A stretch of DNA of 64,000 nt from Roseburia sp. AM59-24XD (GTDB lineage Bacteria; Bacillota; Clostridia; Lachnospirales; Lachnospiraceae): the NCBI RefSeq assembly GCF_003478445.1, contig NZ_QUET01000002.1, positions 86,843-150,842 of the forward strand. The letters are read 5' to 3'. Under the pieces are notes generated by a model, which was given only the letters and a program-made list of their open reading frames with translations, was not told the DNA's origin and made no database searches. Both the position numbers and the translations under genes were made by a program. Below, piece after piece: positions 9,114 to 16,064 of the stretch (position 1 is the stretch's first letter; each line of letters starts with the position of its first letter).

Positions 9114-9439
9114 ATCTTCTCCTCCTGTATGCTGACATTACCGATCGCATCCTTGCACGCAACAAGCAGTAAACCAAACCGATCATTTCGATCGATTTTC
9201 CAATTTCGTCTAACCACATCTAACAACCATCCCTCAGGAATCAATCCGTCAAAAAACGAAAAAAGGGTTTTGGAATAATAAGTCTGCTGGGTCAATGGTA
9301 ATGTCAAAGAAACCACAGATGCTCCATCTGTCTGCATATATTTTTCATCATAAGAAAAAGAGTACCCTTCATCCGTTTCACAAAGCGTTCCGGCAAAAAT
9401 ATTCCTCACATAAACATAGGCTGTTCGCATTGTATTCAT
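9110..9439 (-). CDS. hipS: HipS-like antitoxin (HipA N-terminal subdomain protein)
   Basis: A 109-residue protein matching only the small N-terminal subdomain of HipA (AYVYVRNIFAGTL, then LTLPLTQQTY and FFDGLIPEGWLLD). In the three-gene HipBST system the equivalent product HipS neutralises the kinase HipT. The gene overlaps hipB at one end and hipT at the other by 4 bases each (ATGA style), so all three are translationally coupled. A second ATG three codons in (MRTAYV) could also serve. Confidence 0.85.
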   Translation of the reverse strand: MNTMRTAYVYVRNIFAGTLCETDEGYSFSYDEKYMQTDGASVVSLTLPLTQQTYYSKTLFSFFDGLIPEGWLLDVVRRNWKIDRNDRFGLLLVACKDAIGNVSIQEEKI

Positions 9440-9642
9440 TCGTCATTCTCCCTTCTTCCCGGCACCGCTTCCATATCAAACATAGCCAATGCTGTATTTA
9501 CCTTATCCATACGTACGGTTTCTTTCCCCTGTTCCAAATCCCGTACAAAACGAAGTCCTAATCCTGAACGAACCGAAAATTCCTCCTGCGTTAATCCCGC
9601 CTCTTTTCGTTTTCTTTTCACAAACTCTGCTATCTTATTCAT
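9436..9642 (-). CDS. hipB: HipB-like Xre family DNA-binding protein
   Basis: A 68-residue protein that is almost entirely one Xre-type helix-turn-helix (KRKEAGLTQEEFSVRSGLGL, then RFVRDLEQGKETVRMDKV). The start MNKIAEF at 9642 is preferred; the frame is open to 9699 but the added residues lie upstream of AAAGGAA. It should be the autorepressor of the operon, binding the three palindromes 100-200 bases upstream. Short C-terminal tail only. Confidence 0.87.
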   Translation of the reverse strand: MNKIAEFVKRKRKEAGLTQEEFSVRSGLGLRFVRDLEQGKETVRMDKVNTALAMFDMEAVPGRRENDE

Positions 9643-9742
9643 ACTTATAAATGTTCCTTTCTCAGACTGCAAACCTTGGATACAACAACAAAGCTGCAAT
9701 ATTTTACATACTATCCCCCATTTCCATGATTAATATTCTTAT

Positions 9743-9771
9743 ATTTTATACCTTATCGGGTATAAAGTCAA
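9743..9771 (-). promoter_or_regulatory. Promoter of hipBST-like operon, covered by operator 1
   Basis: On the minus strand, TTGACT, a 17-base spacer and TAAAAT lie about 100 bases upstream of hipB. The whole spacer is occupied by the first palindromic operator, so a bound repressor would block polymerase directly. Confidence 0.75.
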
Positions 9772-9848
9772 GATACAGCGGCATAATTATACCCGAAAAG
9801 GTATAATCGTACCATGTTCAATAGATATTATACCTTATCGGGTATAAA
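9745..9848. promoter_or_regulatory. Three evenly spaced palindromic operators (HipB-type)
   Basis: Three palindromes of form TATACC-N6-GGTATA occur at 9745-9766, 9786-9807 and 9828-9847. Their centres (9755.5, 9796.5 and 9837.5) are exactly 41 bases apart. Arms extend to 7-8 bases. The form resembles the E. coli hip operators (TATCC-N8-GGATA; same 18-base total). The first lies between -10 and -35 of the toxin-antitoxin promoter. Confidence 0.85.
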
Positions 9849-9932
9849 TCAAAACAATTTCTTTGTTTTTACCCTATCACCATTTACAATCCTCCATTTT
9901 ACAGCCCTTTCTGAAACACTCCATCTTTATTC

Positions 9933-9984
9933 GTCAACCTTTCCGTTCTACAGGTTGACAATTCATTTTTTCCTGTGCTACAGT
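9933..9984 (+). promoter_or_regulatory. BirA-type biotin operator overlapping bioB promoter
   Basis: GTCAACC at 9933-9939 and GGTTGAC at 9953-9959 form a perfect 7-base inverted repeat with a 13-base spacer. This resembles the GTTAACC/GGTTAAC half-sites of Gram-positive BirA operators. The right arm overlaps the -35 TTGACA (9955-9960), and TACAGT (9979-9984) can be the -10. Biotinylated BirA bound here would repress bioB when biotin is plentiful. Confidence 0.72.
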
Positions 9985-10023
9985 AGAAATCAGAATAACA
10001 TGAGAAAGGAATATCAATTACTT

Positions 10024-10995
10024 ATGACTACAACATATGATAAAGAAACGGATCCCGTTCTTTCCAGAGAGGATGCCATTGCAATTTTAAACACACCCGA
10101 TGATCAGCTTCAGGATCTGGTTGACCGTGCCGCTGCGTTACGTTATAAATACAAAGGCAACCGTGTCAGCATCCACATTCTGACCAATGCACGAAGCGGA
10201 AACTGCTCTCAGGATTGCGCTTACTGCGCCCAGTCCTGCCGTTCCACCGCAGATATTGAAAAATACAAATGGGTCGATGAAGATAAGTTATATCACAACA
10301 ATGACTTCGTCAATGAGCATCACCTGTCAAGACATTGCATCGGATTAAGCGGTATGAAATTTACCGATCAGGAGATTGAAGAGCTCGCACGCCGCATCCG
10401 CAAGATGAAGGAACACGGAACACACCTCTGCTGCTCCATCGGATTTCTGACTGAAAAGCAGGCGAAAATGCTGAAGGATGCCGGTCTGGACCGCATCAAC
10501 CACAATCTGAACAGCAGCCGCTCTTTTTATCATAATATTTGCTCCACGCATACCTTCGAGCAGCGTGTCGACAACATTCATATGCTGCAGCGGCTTGGCT
10601 TTGAGATCTGCAGCGGTGGCATTGTCGGTATGGGAGAAAGTAAAGAAGATATTGCTGATATGCTTTTGGAATTGCGGGAGATCCAGCCGGAGGCACTTCC
10701 GATCAACTTCCTGCTGCCGATCAAGGGAACTCCCCTCGGCGACGCTGACACCTCCGGTCTGACCACGGAATATTGCCTGAAGGTTCTCTGTCTTGCCCGA
10801 CTTATGGTGCCGCAATCCGATATCCGCTGTGCTGCCGGACGCGAGGTATACTTTAAAGGACAGGAGAAGAAGCTTTTAAGTGTTGTCGATTCCATTTTTG
10901 CTTCCGGCTATCTGACAGAGGGCGGACAGAGCATTCAGGGTACCCTCCGGACCATTACAGACGCCGGATTTACCTATGAAATCGAATCTGCTTAA
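10024..10995 (+). CDS. bioB: Biotin synthase
   Basis: A 323-residue radical SAM enzyme inserting sulfur into dethiobiotin. The cluster motif is CSQDCAYC (CxxxCxxC). Other family marks are RINHNLNSSRSFY, FEICSGGIVGMGES, NFLLPIKGTPL and the arginine-containing IRCAAGREVYF that contacts the [2Fe-2S] cluster. The start is placed at 10024 because the predicted promoter puts transcription start near 9991 and AGAAAGGA lies between that and this ATG; ATG 10000 would leave almost no leader. No other biotin genes are adjacent, so it probably acts on imported or elsewhere-made dethiobiotin. It converges with the phosphatase gene 5 bases away. Confidence 0.92.
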   Translation: MTTTYDKETDPVLSREDAIAILNTPDDQLQDLVDRAAALRYKYKGNRVSIHILTNARSGNCSQDCAYCAQSCRSTADIEKYKWVDEDKLYHNNDFVNEHHLSRHCIGLSGMKFTDQEIEELARRIRKMKEHGTHLCCSIGFLTEKQAKMLKDAGLDRINHNLNSSRSFYHNICSTHTFEQRVDNIHMLQRLGFEICSGGIVGMGESKEDIADMLLELREIQPEALPINFLLPIKGTPLGDADTSGLTTEYCLKVLCLARLMVPQSDIRCAAGREVYFKGQEKKLLSVVDSIFASGYLTEGGQSIQGTLRTITDAGFTYEIESA

Positions 10996-11000
10996 TATTG

Positions 11001-11714
11001 TTAAGACTGCGGGGAAGAATAATACTCTTCCCCTGTATCCAGGCATATCGCGGCAAGTCTGCCACCCGGATAATGTGCACCGCAGTCAATGACGATATGA
11101 TTGTTCTTCTTATAGATAACCCCCGGATTCGGATTATCCTTGATCTGCTGTGTCGGTGTGTGCCCCGTCACCACAATAACATCATCAAAATATCTGACAT
11201 TATAATCCGCTCTCATCCACATCAGCTCTTCCAGAGAATAATCTTCTATCTCCTTCTCCGGAGAATAATTTCCAAGACCCGCATGAACAAGCAGATAATC
11301 CCTGCCGCCTGCGGACACTTCTTCGTACACCAAAAAATCACTCATGAACTCAATGATTTCCTGCTGTTCTTCTGCATCCAGTTCTCTAAACTCTTCAAAC
11401 GTTGACAGCCCTCCGTTGTATTGCCACATCCAAAGATCCTTCCTATCTTCTTCATCGAGTCCAAAAACAGATTGTGCATCTGCTGTCATAAGCAATTTCA
11501 GACATCGCAATGCCATCAGCTCATGGTTGCCGACCATACAAATTACATTTGGCATTTCCTTTAGCTTCTGAAGCGTTTTGATCGGATGCGGGCCTCTGTC
11601 GACCACATCTCCTAAAATATAAAGGGTATCCGAATCCTTTAGCGGAATCTTTTCAAGCAGTTCCATAAACATATCATATTGTCCATGAATATCTGAAATT
11701 ACATATGTCGCCAT
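11001..11714 (-). CDS. Calcineurin-like metallophosphatase (PrpE/ApaH-like Ser/Thr phosphatase)
   Basis: A 237-residue cytosolic phosphoesterase. The dinuclear metal motifs appear in order: ISDIHGQYD (residues 6-14), GDVVDRGPHP (about 35), MVGNHELMAL (about 61) and later VHAGL and VTGHTPT, the last near 190. This is the signature of PPP-family bacterial phosphatases acting on phosphoproteins or diadenosine polyphosphates; which one cannot be told from sequence. Convergent with bioB with no room for a terminator between them. Confidence 0.88.
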   Translation of the reverse strand: MATYVISDIHGQYDMFMELLEKIPLKDSDTLYILGDVVDRGPHPIKTLQKLKEMPNVICMVGNHELMALRCLKLLMTADAQSVFGLDEEDRKDLWMWQYNGGLSTFEEFRELDAEEQQEIIEFMSDFLVYEEVSAGGRDYLLVHAGLGNYSPEKEIEDYSLEELMWMRADYNVRYFDDVIVVTGHTPTQQIKDNPNPGVIYKKNNHIVIDCGAHYPGGRLAAICLDTGEEYYSSPQS

Positions 11715-11840
11715 TTAAATCTCCTCATTCAATGATGCAAAGGGTAAAAGCAGATAGCAATGTACGTTTCCATACAAATCATTAGTATCCCCATTATAGC
11801 GGGATTTTTGCGCCGGCACAAGCATTTTCCTATAATGTCA

Positions 11841-11864
11841 AAAAGAGAAATGAAAGTCTCTTTT
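11841..11864 (-). terminator. Terminator after anti-sigma gene
   Basis: AAAAGAGA and TCTCTTTT form an 8-base stem followed on the minus strand by TTTTTG, about 90 bases past the anti-sigma stop. The 239-bp spacer otherwise shows only the upstream region of the phosphatase. Confidence 0.5.
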
Positions 11865-11953
11865 CGATTCTTCCATTTCCCTTTTATTCTATAAGGATAT
11901 CGTGATTTATTCCCCCTGATAATAACGTATCCTTCTCAGATAATTGATTACTT

Positions 11954-13099
11954 TTATTTACTTACCTTTTTCACGGTTACGGTTCCTAACACTTCCTTCG
12001 TCATGCAGTTACGAACCAGGAAGGTCAGTGTATCGGAAAGCTCGGCTGTTCTGTACTGATCATGTTCTGTCAGCGCACCGCCTTTGCCCATGGAATCGTC
12101 TCCATAACCACCCTCACTGTCCATTTCATTGCCCTTCTCATCGAGAAGATAAAAATTAACGTCAGAGTCATCTGTTTTGATCCATTTATTCCAGTTCTGT
12201 GCATTCGGATCGGTTGTATGATACTTGATCGTACAATTCATATTGAGTGCACTCTTCTCAAACTCAACCTCGTCAAGAACCAGCTTTGTTCCCTTTATAG
12301 TCTGTATCTTCTCCGGCTCGTAGCGAACTATTTCTGATTTTCCGGACTGGTCATTTAAGGTAAATGCAATGGAACTTTTAAGTTCCTGATCCTCCTGTCC
12401 CGGTACATAAACAATCGTATCACAAGTGTAATCTAACTTCTGTGTCTTGGCGTTGTTTTCAAAGGTGATCGTATAAACAAGCGTACCATCCGCCTCTGTC
12501 TGATAATCCATAGATTGTGTGGCTACATCTGCACCAACCCAGGCACTGACCTCAACACAGGTCTTATTCTTGCGCTTTGCATACTGCGCGATCGTTTCCT
12601 TGCCGGTATCCTCTCCGGCAATTTTAAGCTCCGTTGCCCAGAATTTATCTCTTTCTGACCAGCACTCAGAAGGTACCAGCAAATACTTATCGCTGGCAGG
12701 CTTTGCAACCGCCTCTACATAAACCTGATTCTTGTCACAAAGAGCCTCTCTCACAGAAAAGTCCGCATATGCCGACTGCTTTACATTACTGCCTGCCTCC
12801 TGCTTTACATTGATCTCCCTGAGATTTTTCGCCTGATCTTTAATCTCCTTTGTTTCCCCCGAAAAAAGAGATAAGATACTGGTGTGATTGATTGCTGCAT
12901 ACGCTGCTCCCACGCCCTGTGTTACTACCAAACATGACAATACTGCCGCCACGGCAATCCTTTTATAATTCCAGAATTTTCTCATATCATTCGTCTCCTT
13001 CATCTGCATTCTTCGAAGGGTTTTCTGATTAAGAATTTTATCCGGTTTAACCTCCTGTTGATAAACATCTTTTAACAACTGATCCATTTCATATTTCAT
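11954..13099 (-). CDS. DUF4179 anti-sigma-like membrane protein
   Basis: A 381-residue protein with a short cytoplasmic N-terminus, one membrane segment near residues 45-68 (RIAVAAVLSCLVVTQGVGAA) and a large extracytoplasmic beta-rich domain. This is the DUF4179 layout found next to ECF sigma factors in Firmicutes. The gene starts 11 bases inside the sigma factor gene, so the pair is coupled. The likely role is to hold the sigma factor at the membrane until an envelope signal arrives; the signal is unknown. Confidence 0.82.
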   Translation of the reverse strand: MKYEMDQLLKDVYQQEVKPDKILNQKTLRRMQMKETNDMRKFWNYKRIAVAAVLSCLVVTQGVGAAYAAINHTSILSLFSGETKEIKDQAKNLREINVKQEAGSNVKQSAYADFSVREALCDKNQVYVEAVAKPASDKYLLVPSECWSERDKFWATELKIAGEDTGKETIAQYAKRKNKTCVEVSAWVGADVATQSMDYQTEADGTLVYTITFENNAKTQKLDYTCDTIVYVPGQEDQELKSSIAFTLNDQSGKSEIVRYEPEKIQTIKGTKLVLDEVEFEKSALNMNCTIKYHTTDPNAQNWNKWIKTDDSDVNFYLLDEKGNEMDSEGGYGDDSMGKGGALTEHDQYRTAELSDTLTFLVRNCMTKEVLGTVTVKKVSK

Positions 13100-13610
13100 A
13101 ACCTCTTCCCTCCAAATATGATCTGATATTTTGTCTTGCTTTGGCCAGGCGGCTCAGCACTGTTCCCCTTGGTATGTGTAGTATTCCTGCAATCTCCCCG
13201 GTGGAATAGTCCTGCGTATAATGAAGAAGAACGACCACTCTCTGTTTGTCCGGTAACTGCTTAACGGCTGTCATCACATCACGCCCCACTTCCTGCTCCA
13301 AAATATTGCCAAGCGGATCGTTCTGCGCTGTGATCACCCATTCTGCGCTCTCATAACTAACCTCCGGTACCAATTCTCTTCGCCGCTTGTCCTTTTTCCT
13401 CCGGTTCTTCCATAGATTCACAGAAATACCCATCAGGAAGCTCCTGATATTGCCACCGCGATCCAGTCTGTGGCCGATCTGAATCGCTTTCACAAAAGTA
13501 TCCTGATAAAGATCATCCGCCTCTTCACGACTCCTGGTCAGATGAAAGCAAAAGCGGTAAACGTCATCCCCATATTCCTGTATGATCTGTTCCATTTCCT
13601 GTGATGACAT
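13089..13610 (-). CDS. ECF RNA polymerase sigma factor
   Basis: A 173-residue sigma-70 family protein with region 2 (YRFCFHLTRSREEADDLYQD, then TFVKAI, near residues 18-45) and region 4 (LPDKQRVVVLLHYTQDYSTG, then EIAGILHIPRGTVLSRLAKA, near 118-160). There is no region 1 or 3, as expected for the extracytoplasmic function group. AGGTGA precedes the start. It is followed by its presumed DUF4179 partner and would control an envelope-stress regulon including its own operon. Confidence 0.92.
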   Translation of the reverse strand: MSSQEMEQIIQEYGDDVYRFCFHLTRSREEADDLYQDTFVKAIQIGHRLDRGGNIRSFLMGISVNLWKNRRKKDKRRRELVPEVSYESAEWVITAQNDPLGNILEQEVGRDVMTAVKQLPDKQRVVVLLHYTQDYSTGEIAGILHIPRGTVLSRLAKARQNIRSYLEGRGYEI

Positions 13611-13730
13611 CCGCTTTCACCTCCCGTCCGATTTGTCCGTGTTTTGATCTTCACTTATATATTGTCGTGGAAATTCTGTTGATTCATTTGAAACGATACA
13701 TTTTTTAATTTTCTTTCTGCTGCATATAAA

Positions 13731-13762
13731 AATCCCCTGCAGACCGCTGTCTACAAGGGATT
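13731..13762 (-). terminator. Terminator of tRNA cluster
   Basis: On the minus strand, AATCCCTTGTAGAC pairs with GTCTGCAGGGGATT, followed by TTTT. It lies 8 bases after tRNA-Gln, the last gene of the cluster. Confidence 0.8.
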
Positions 13763-13769
13763 GTCTCTA

Positions 13770-13841
13770 CTGGGCTAACCAGATTCGAACTGGTGAATGC
13801 AGGAGTCAAAGTCCTGTGCCTTACCGCTTGGCGATAGCCCA
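13770..13841 (-). tRNA. tRNA-Gln (anticodon TTG)
   Basis: A 72-base cloverleaf read on the minus strand: acceptor TGGGCTA/TAGCCCA, D-arm GCCAAGCGGTAAGGC, anticodon loop CTTTGAC and T-arm with GTTCGAAT. Last gene of a five-tRNA cluster. Confidence 0.95.
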
Positions 13842-13928
13842 CTACTATATTGTGCTTCCCGTCATAATAAGTAAGAAAAGCACCATTGTCGCTGTATCGT
13901 AAGTCAAAAGTTTCCTATACAGTAACAA

Positions 13929-13960
13929 AAATCCCTGCTATAGTACTATAACAAGGATTC
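13929..13960 (-). terminator. Hairpin between tRNA-His and tRNA-Gln
   Basis: On the minus strand, AATCCTTGTTATAG and CTATAGCAGGGATT can pair with two bulges, followed by TTTTTG. It may end transcripts after tRNA-His or act as a processing signal. Confidence 0.5.
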
Positions 13961-13963
13961 TAA

Positions 13964-14038
13964 GGTGGATACTGGGATTCGAACCCAGGGCCTCCAGAGC
14001 CACAATCTGGCGCGCTAACCAGCTGCGCTATACCCACC
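13964..14038 (-). tRNA. tRNA-His (anticodon GTG)
   Basis: A 75-base cloverleaf on the minus strand, including the encoded extra 5' G opposite the terminal C that marks tRNA-His. Anticodon loop TTGTGGC, T-arm CTGGGTTCGAATCCCAG. Confidence 0.95.
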
Positions 14039-14120
14039 ATAAATATAATGTGGCGAGTTCTCCGTTGATACGAAAAACTGCTGACTTTATAAAATCAGAG
14101 TTACGAAAAACTCTGATCAA

Positions 14121-14194
14121 CGTGCCAGAAGGGATTCGAACCCCCGACAAACGGCTTAGAAGGCCGTTGCTCTATCCAACTGAGCTACTAGCAC
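14121..14194 (-). tRNA. tRNA-Arg (anticodon TCT)
   Basis: A 74-base cloverleaf on the minus strand with acceptor GTGCTAG/CTGGCAC, anticodon stem ACGGC/GCCGT around loop CTTCTAA, and T-loop TTCGAAT. Four bases from tRNA-Gly. Confidence 0.95.
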
Positions 14195-14198
14195 AAAG

Positions 14199-14268
14199 AG
14201 CGGTGATGGGAATCGAACCCACGTATCCAGCTTGGAAGGCTGGTGTTCTACCATTGAACTACACCCGC
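14199..14268 (-). tRNA. tRNA-Gly (anticodon TCC), acceptor stem one base short
   Basis: A 70-base minus-strand gene with normal D-arm (AGTTCAATGGTAGAAC), anticodon loop CTTCCAA and T-arm. The 5' acceptor strand GCGGGTG needs CACCCGC at the 3' side, but the sequence has CACCGC, one C too few. Either the gene has a bulged acceptor stem or the sequence has lost a base in a CCC run. Confidence 0.9.
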
Positions 14269-14325
14269 ATAAATTGGAAAGCTCAAAATCAACTTCCCTA
14301 TATAAAATTTATAATTGCGTCACAA

Positions 14326-14400
14326 TCGGGGTGACAGGATTCGAACCTGCGACCCCCTGATCCCAAATCAGGTACACTAGCCAAACTGTGCCACACCCCG
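14326..14400 (-). tRNA. tRNA-Pro (anticodon TGG)
   Basis: A 75-base cloverleaf on the minus strand with acceptor CGGGGTG/CACCCCG, anticodon stem CCTGA/TCAGG around loop TTTGGGA, and T-loop TTCGAAT. First gene of the cluster in transcription order. Confidence 0.95.
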
Positions 14401-14481
14401 AAAAGTTTTAAGTCATTTCCGTGACGCAAGTAAGAGTATATTATAGTTCGACAGAATTGTCAACACTTTTTTTCAAATTTT

Positions 14482-14682
14482 TTAAATTTTTTCTTTATTT
14501 CTTTCGAGAAAGCCGCGAAAACCCTTTTCTACCTGCTTTCTCGGCAGCATCACACGATGACCGCACCCGAGACATTCCATCTTAATATCCATTCCGACAC
14601 GCACCAGCTTCCAGCGGTTCTCTCCGCAGGGATGCTGCTTCTTCATTTTAATCACGTCGCCTACCTGAAGTTCCATCTCCAT
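14482..14682 (-). CDS. DUF951 family protein
   Basis: A 66-residue protein of the small DUF951 family: VGDVIKMKKQHPCGENRWKL, then MECLGCGHRVMLPR. The three cysteines and the histidine suggest a metal-binding or nucleic-acid-binding fold, but the function is not known. Members are widespread single-domain proteins in Firmicutes. Confidence 0.85.
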   Translation of the reverse strand: MEMELQVGDVIKMKKQHPCGENRWKLVRVGMDIKMECLGCGHRVMLPRKQVEKGFRGFLERNKEKI

Positions 14683-15169
14683 CTCCTGCCTTTCCAGTCT
14701 GCATTTTACTCATCATACCATTTCCTTGGCTTCGTTGCAATTACTTGTATTCTTTTTCTTAGCATAACGCCAAAGTATACACAACCGTAACAAGTCCACT
14801 GATCACGCATGGTGCTGCCCGGATTCTACCAGAATATAATTCAGAATCACGCCCAATGCTCCGCTCAGACCGATAGAAGCCCGGATGTTCTATGACCTGT
14901 GTCGCAGCCTGTTTGACAGACGGTTAATTGCCTTTCCTATTTCTTTTTATTTCCAATTTATTTTAAATAGATACTTGCATAAAATCGCAAAAAGATGTAT
15001 ATTATACTACACAACATAGTTATCAATACTACATATATTTATTTTCGTTACCACATATCATGAAATATCCGCTGTATGATACTCCTGTACAATGCTCGTC
15101 AGGCAAATACAATCGTCAGAAGCCGACTTGTTGTACCGGTATAAACCAGCCTGGAAAGGAGAGATTTCT
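14683..15169. other. 487-bp intergenic region without a gene
   Basis: Divergent spacer between DUF951 and the hemolysin III gene. I see no coding frame of quality and no clear structured RNA. The right part is AT-rich and holds the promoter at 14975-15003. Confidence 0.5.
14975..15003 (+). promoter_or_regulatory. Putative sigma-A promoter of hemolysin III gene
   Basis: TTGCAT, a 17-base spacer and TATATT lie about 165 bases before the start codon. Confidence 0.5.
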
Positions 15170-15895
15170 ATGACAACCATGACAAATTCACAAACATACT
15201 CCGGGAAACCGGTAATTTCACATTCCACGGCAGTTACGCACACCGCTTTCCGTTTGAAGGATCCGGCAAGTGCGATCACGCATTTTATCGGAATGATCGC
15301 TGCAATCTCTGCGGCTCCTTTCTTATTAGAAAAGGCGGTTTTCACCGGAAATGCCAAAGCAGTGATCGCCAGCTCGCTTTTTATTTTGAGCATGATCCTT
15401 TTGTACGGTGCCAGCACCTTTTACCATGCGATCATCACAAATGACAAGGCAACTCTTCTGCTCAAGAAGCTGGATCACATCATGATTTATTTTCTCATTG
15501 CCGGAAGCTATACTCCGGTCTGCATGCTTGTGCTTCCTGCACGCACCGGCACTCCTCTGTGTGCTGTCGTCTGGTGTCTTGCATTTGCCGGACTGTTTCT
15601 GACGATCTGCTGGGTAGATTCCCCGAAATGGCTCAATTCCACCATCTACATTGCCATGGGCTGGCTCTGCATCTTCGCGATCCGCAGCATTTATCATTTC
15701 ATGAGTCCGCAGGCATTTACCTGGCTTTTTGCCGGTGGTGTCATCTACACGATCGGCGGCGTGATCTACGCCCTGAAGCTCCCGGTATTCAATAAGCTTC
15801 ATCCGGGCTTCGGCGGACATGAGATCTTCCATCTGTTCGTGATGGGCGGAAGTCTGTGCCACTTCATTATGGTTTACGGCTATCTGCTTTCATGA
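15170..15895 (+). CDS. Hemolysin III / PAQR family membrane protein
   Basis: A 241-residue integral membrane protein with about seven hydrophobic helices. Family marks include GASTFYHA near residue 80, the DHIM motif near 103 and the final HPGFGGHEIFHLFVMGG with a further HF. These conserved His and Asp residues form the metal site of the PAQR/hemolysin III superfamily. The role in bacteria is unsettled; hydrolase activity on membrane lipids has been suggested for the family. GGAAAGGAGAG precedes ATG 15170. The stop codon lies within the first unit of a tandem repeat. Confidence 0.9.
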   Translation: MTTMTNSQTYSGKPVISHSTAVTHTAFRLKDPASAITHFIGMIAAISAAPFLLEKAVFTGNAKAVIASSLFILSMILLYGASTFYHAIITNDKATLLLKKLDHIMIYFLIAGSYTPVCMLVLPARTGTPLCAVVWCLAFAGLFLTICWVDSPKWLNSTIYIAMGWLCIFAIRSIYHFMSPQAFTWLFAGGVIYTIGGVIYALKLPVFNKLHPGFGGHEIFHLFVMGGSLCHFIMVYGYLLS

Positions 15896-15984
15896 GCCAT
15901 AAGATTGTGGTTTACGGCTATCTGCTTTCGTAGACTGCAAAATTACGGTTTACGGCTATCTGCTTTCATAAGCCGCAAAATTAT
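15871..15984 (+). repeat. 38-bp tandem repeat (three copies) made of the gene's 3' end
   Basis: Three units start at 15871, 15909 and 15947, exactly 38 bases apart. Each begins with GGTTTACGGCTATCTGCTTT, the last codons of the hemolysin III gene. The bases after this core differ slightly, giving TGA, TAG and TAA stop codons at the matching point of copies 1, 2 and 3. Confidence 0.92.
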
Positions 15985-16000
15985 ATTTTCTTAGAACTGC

Positions 16001-16040
16001 AAAATCGCCGGCTCCGGTAAATACCGAAACTGGCGATTTT
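16001..16040. terminator. Bidirectional terminator
   Basis: AAAATCGCC pairs with GGCGATTTT, with an inner CCGG/CCGG pairing, flanked by A and T runs. Sits between the convergent hemolysin III and binding-protein genes. Confidence 0.7.
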
Positions 16041-16064
16041 AATTTTGCTTTTGTATTAAAATGA

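Noticed and set aside
9814..10023. Extended N-terminus of bioB
   Set aside because: The frame is open, but it covers the hip operator 3, the BirA box and the promoter; the biotin synthase fold begins after 10024.
14050..14334. 94-codon plus-strand frame across the tRNA cluster
   Set aside because: It is antisense to tRNA-Arg and tRNA-Gly; peptides such as GIEPTYPAWKAGVLPLNYT are a well-known false product of reversed tRNA genes.
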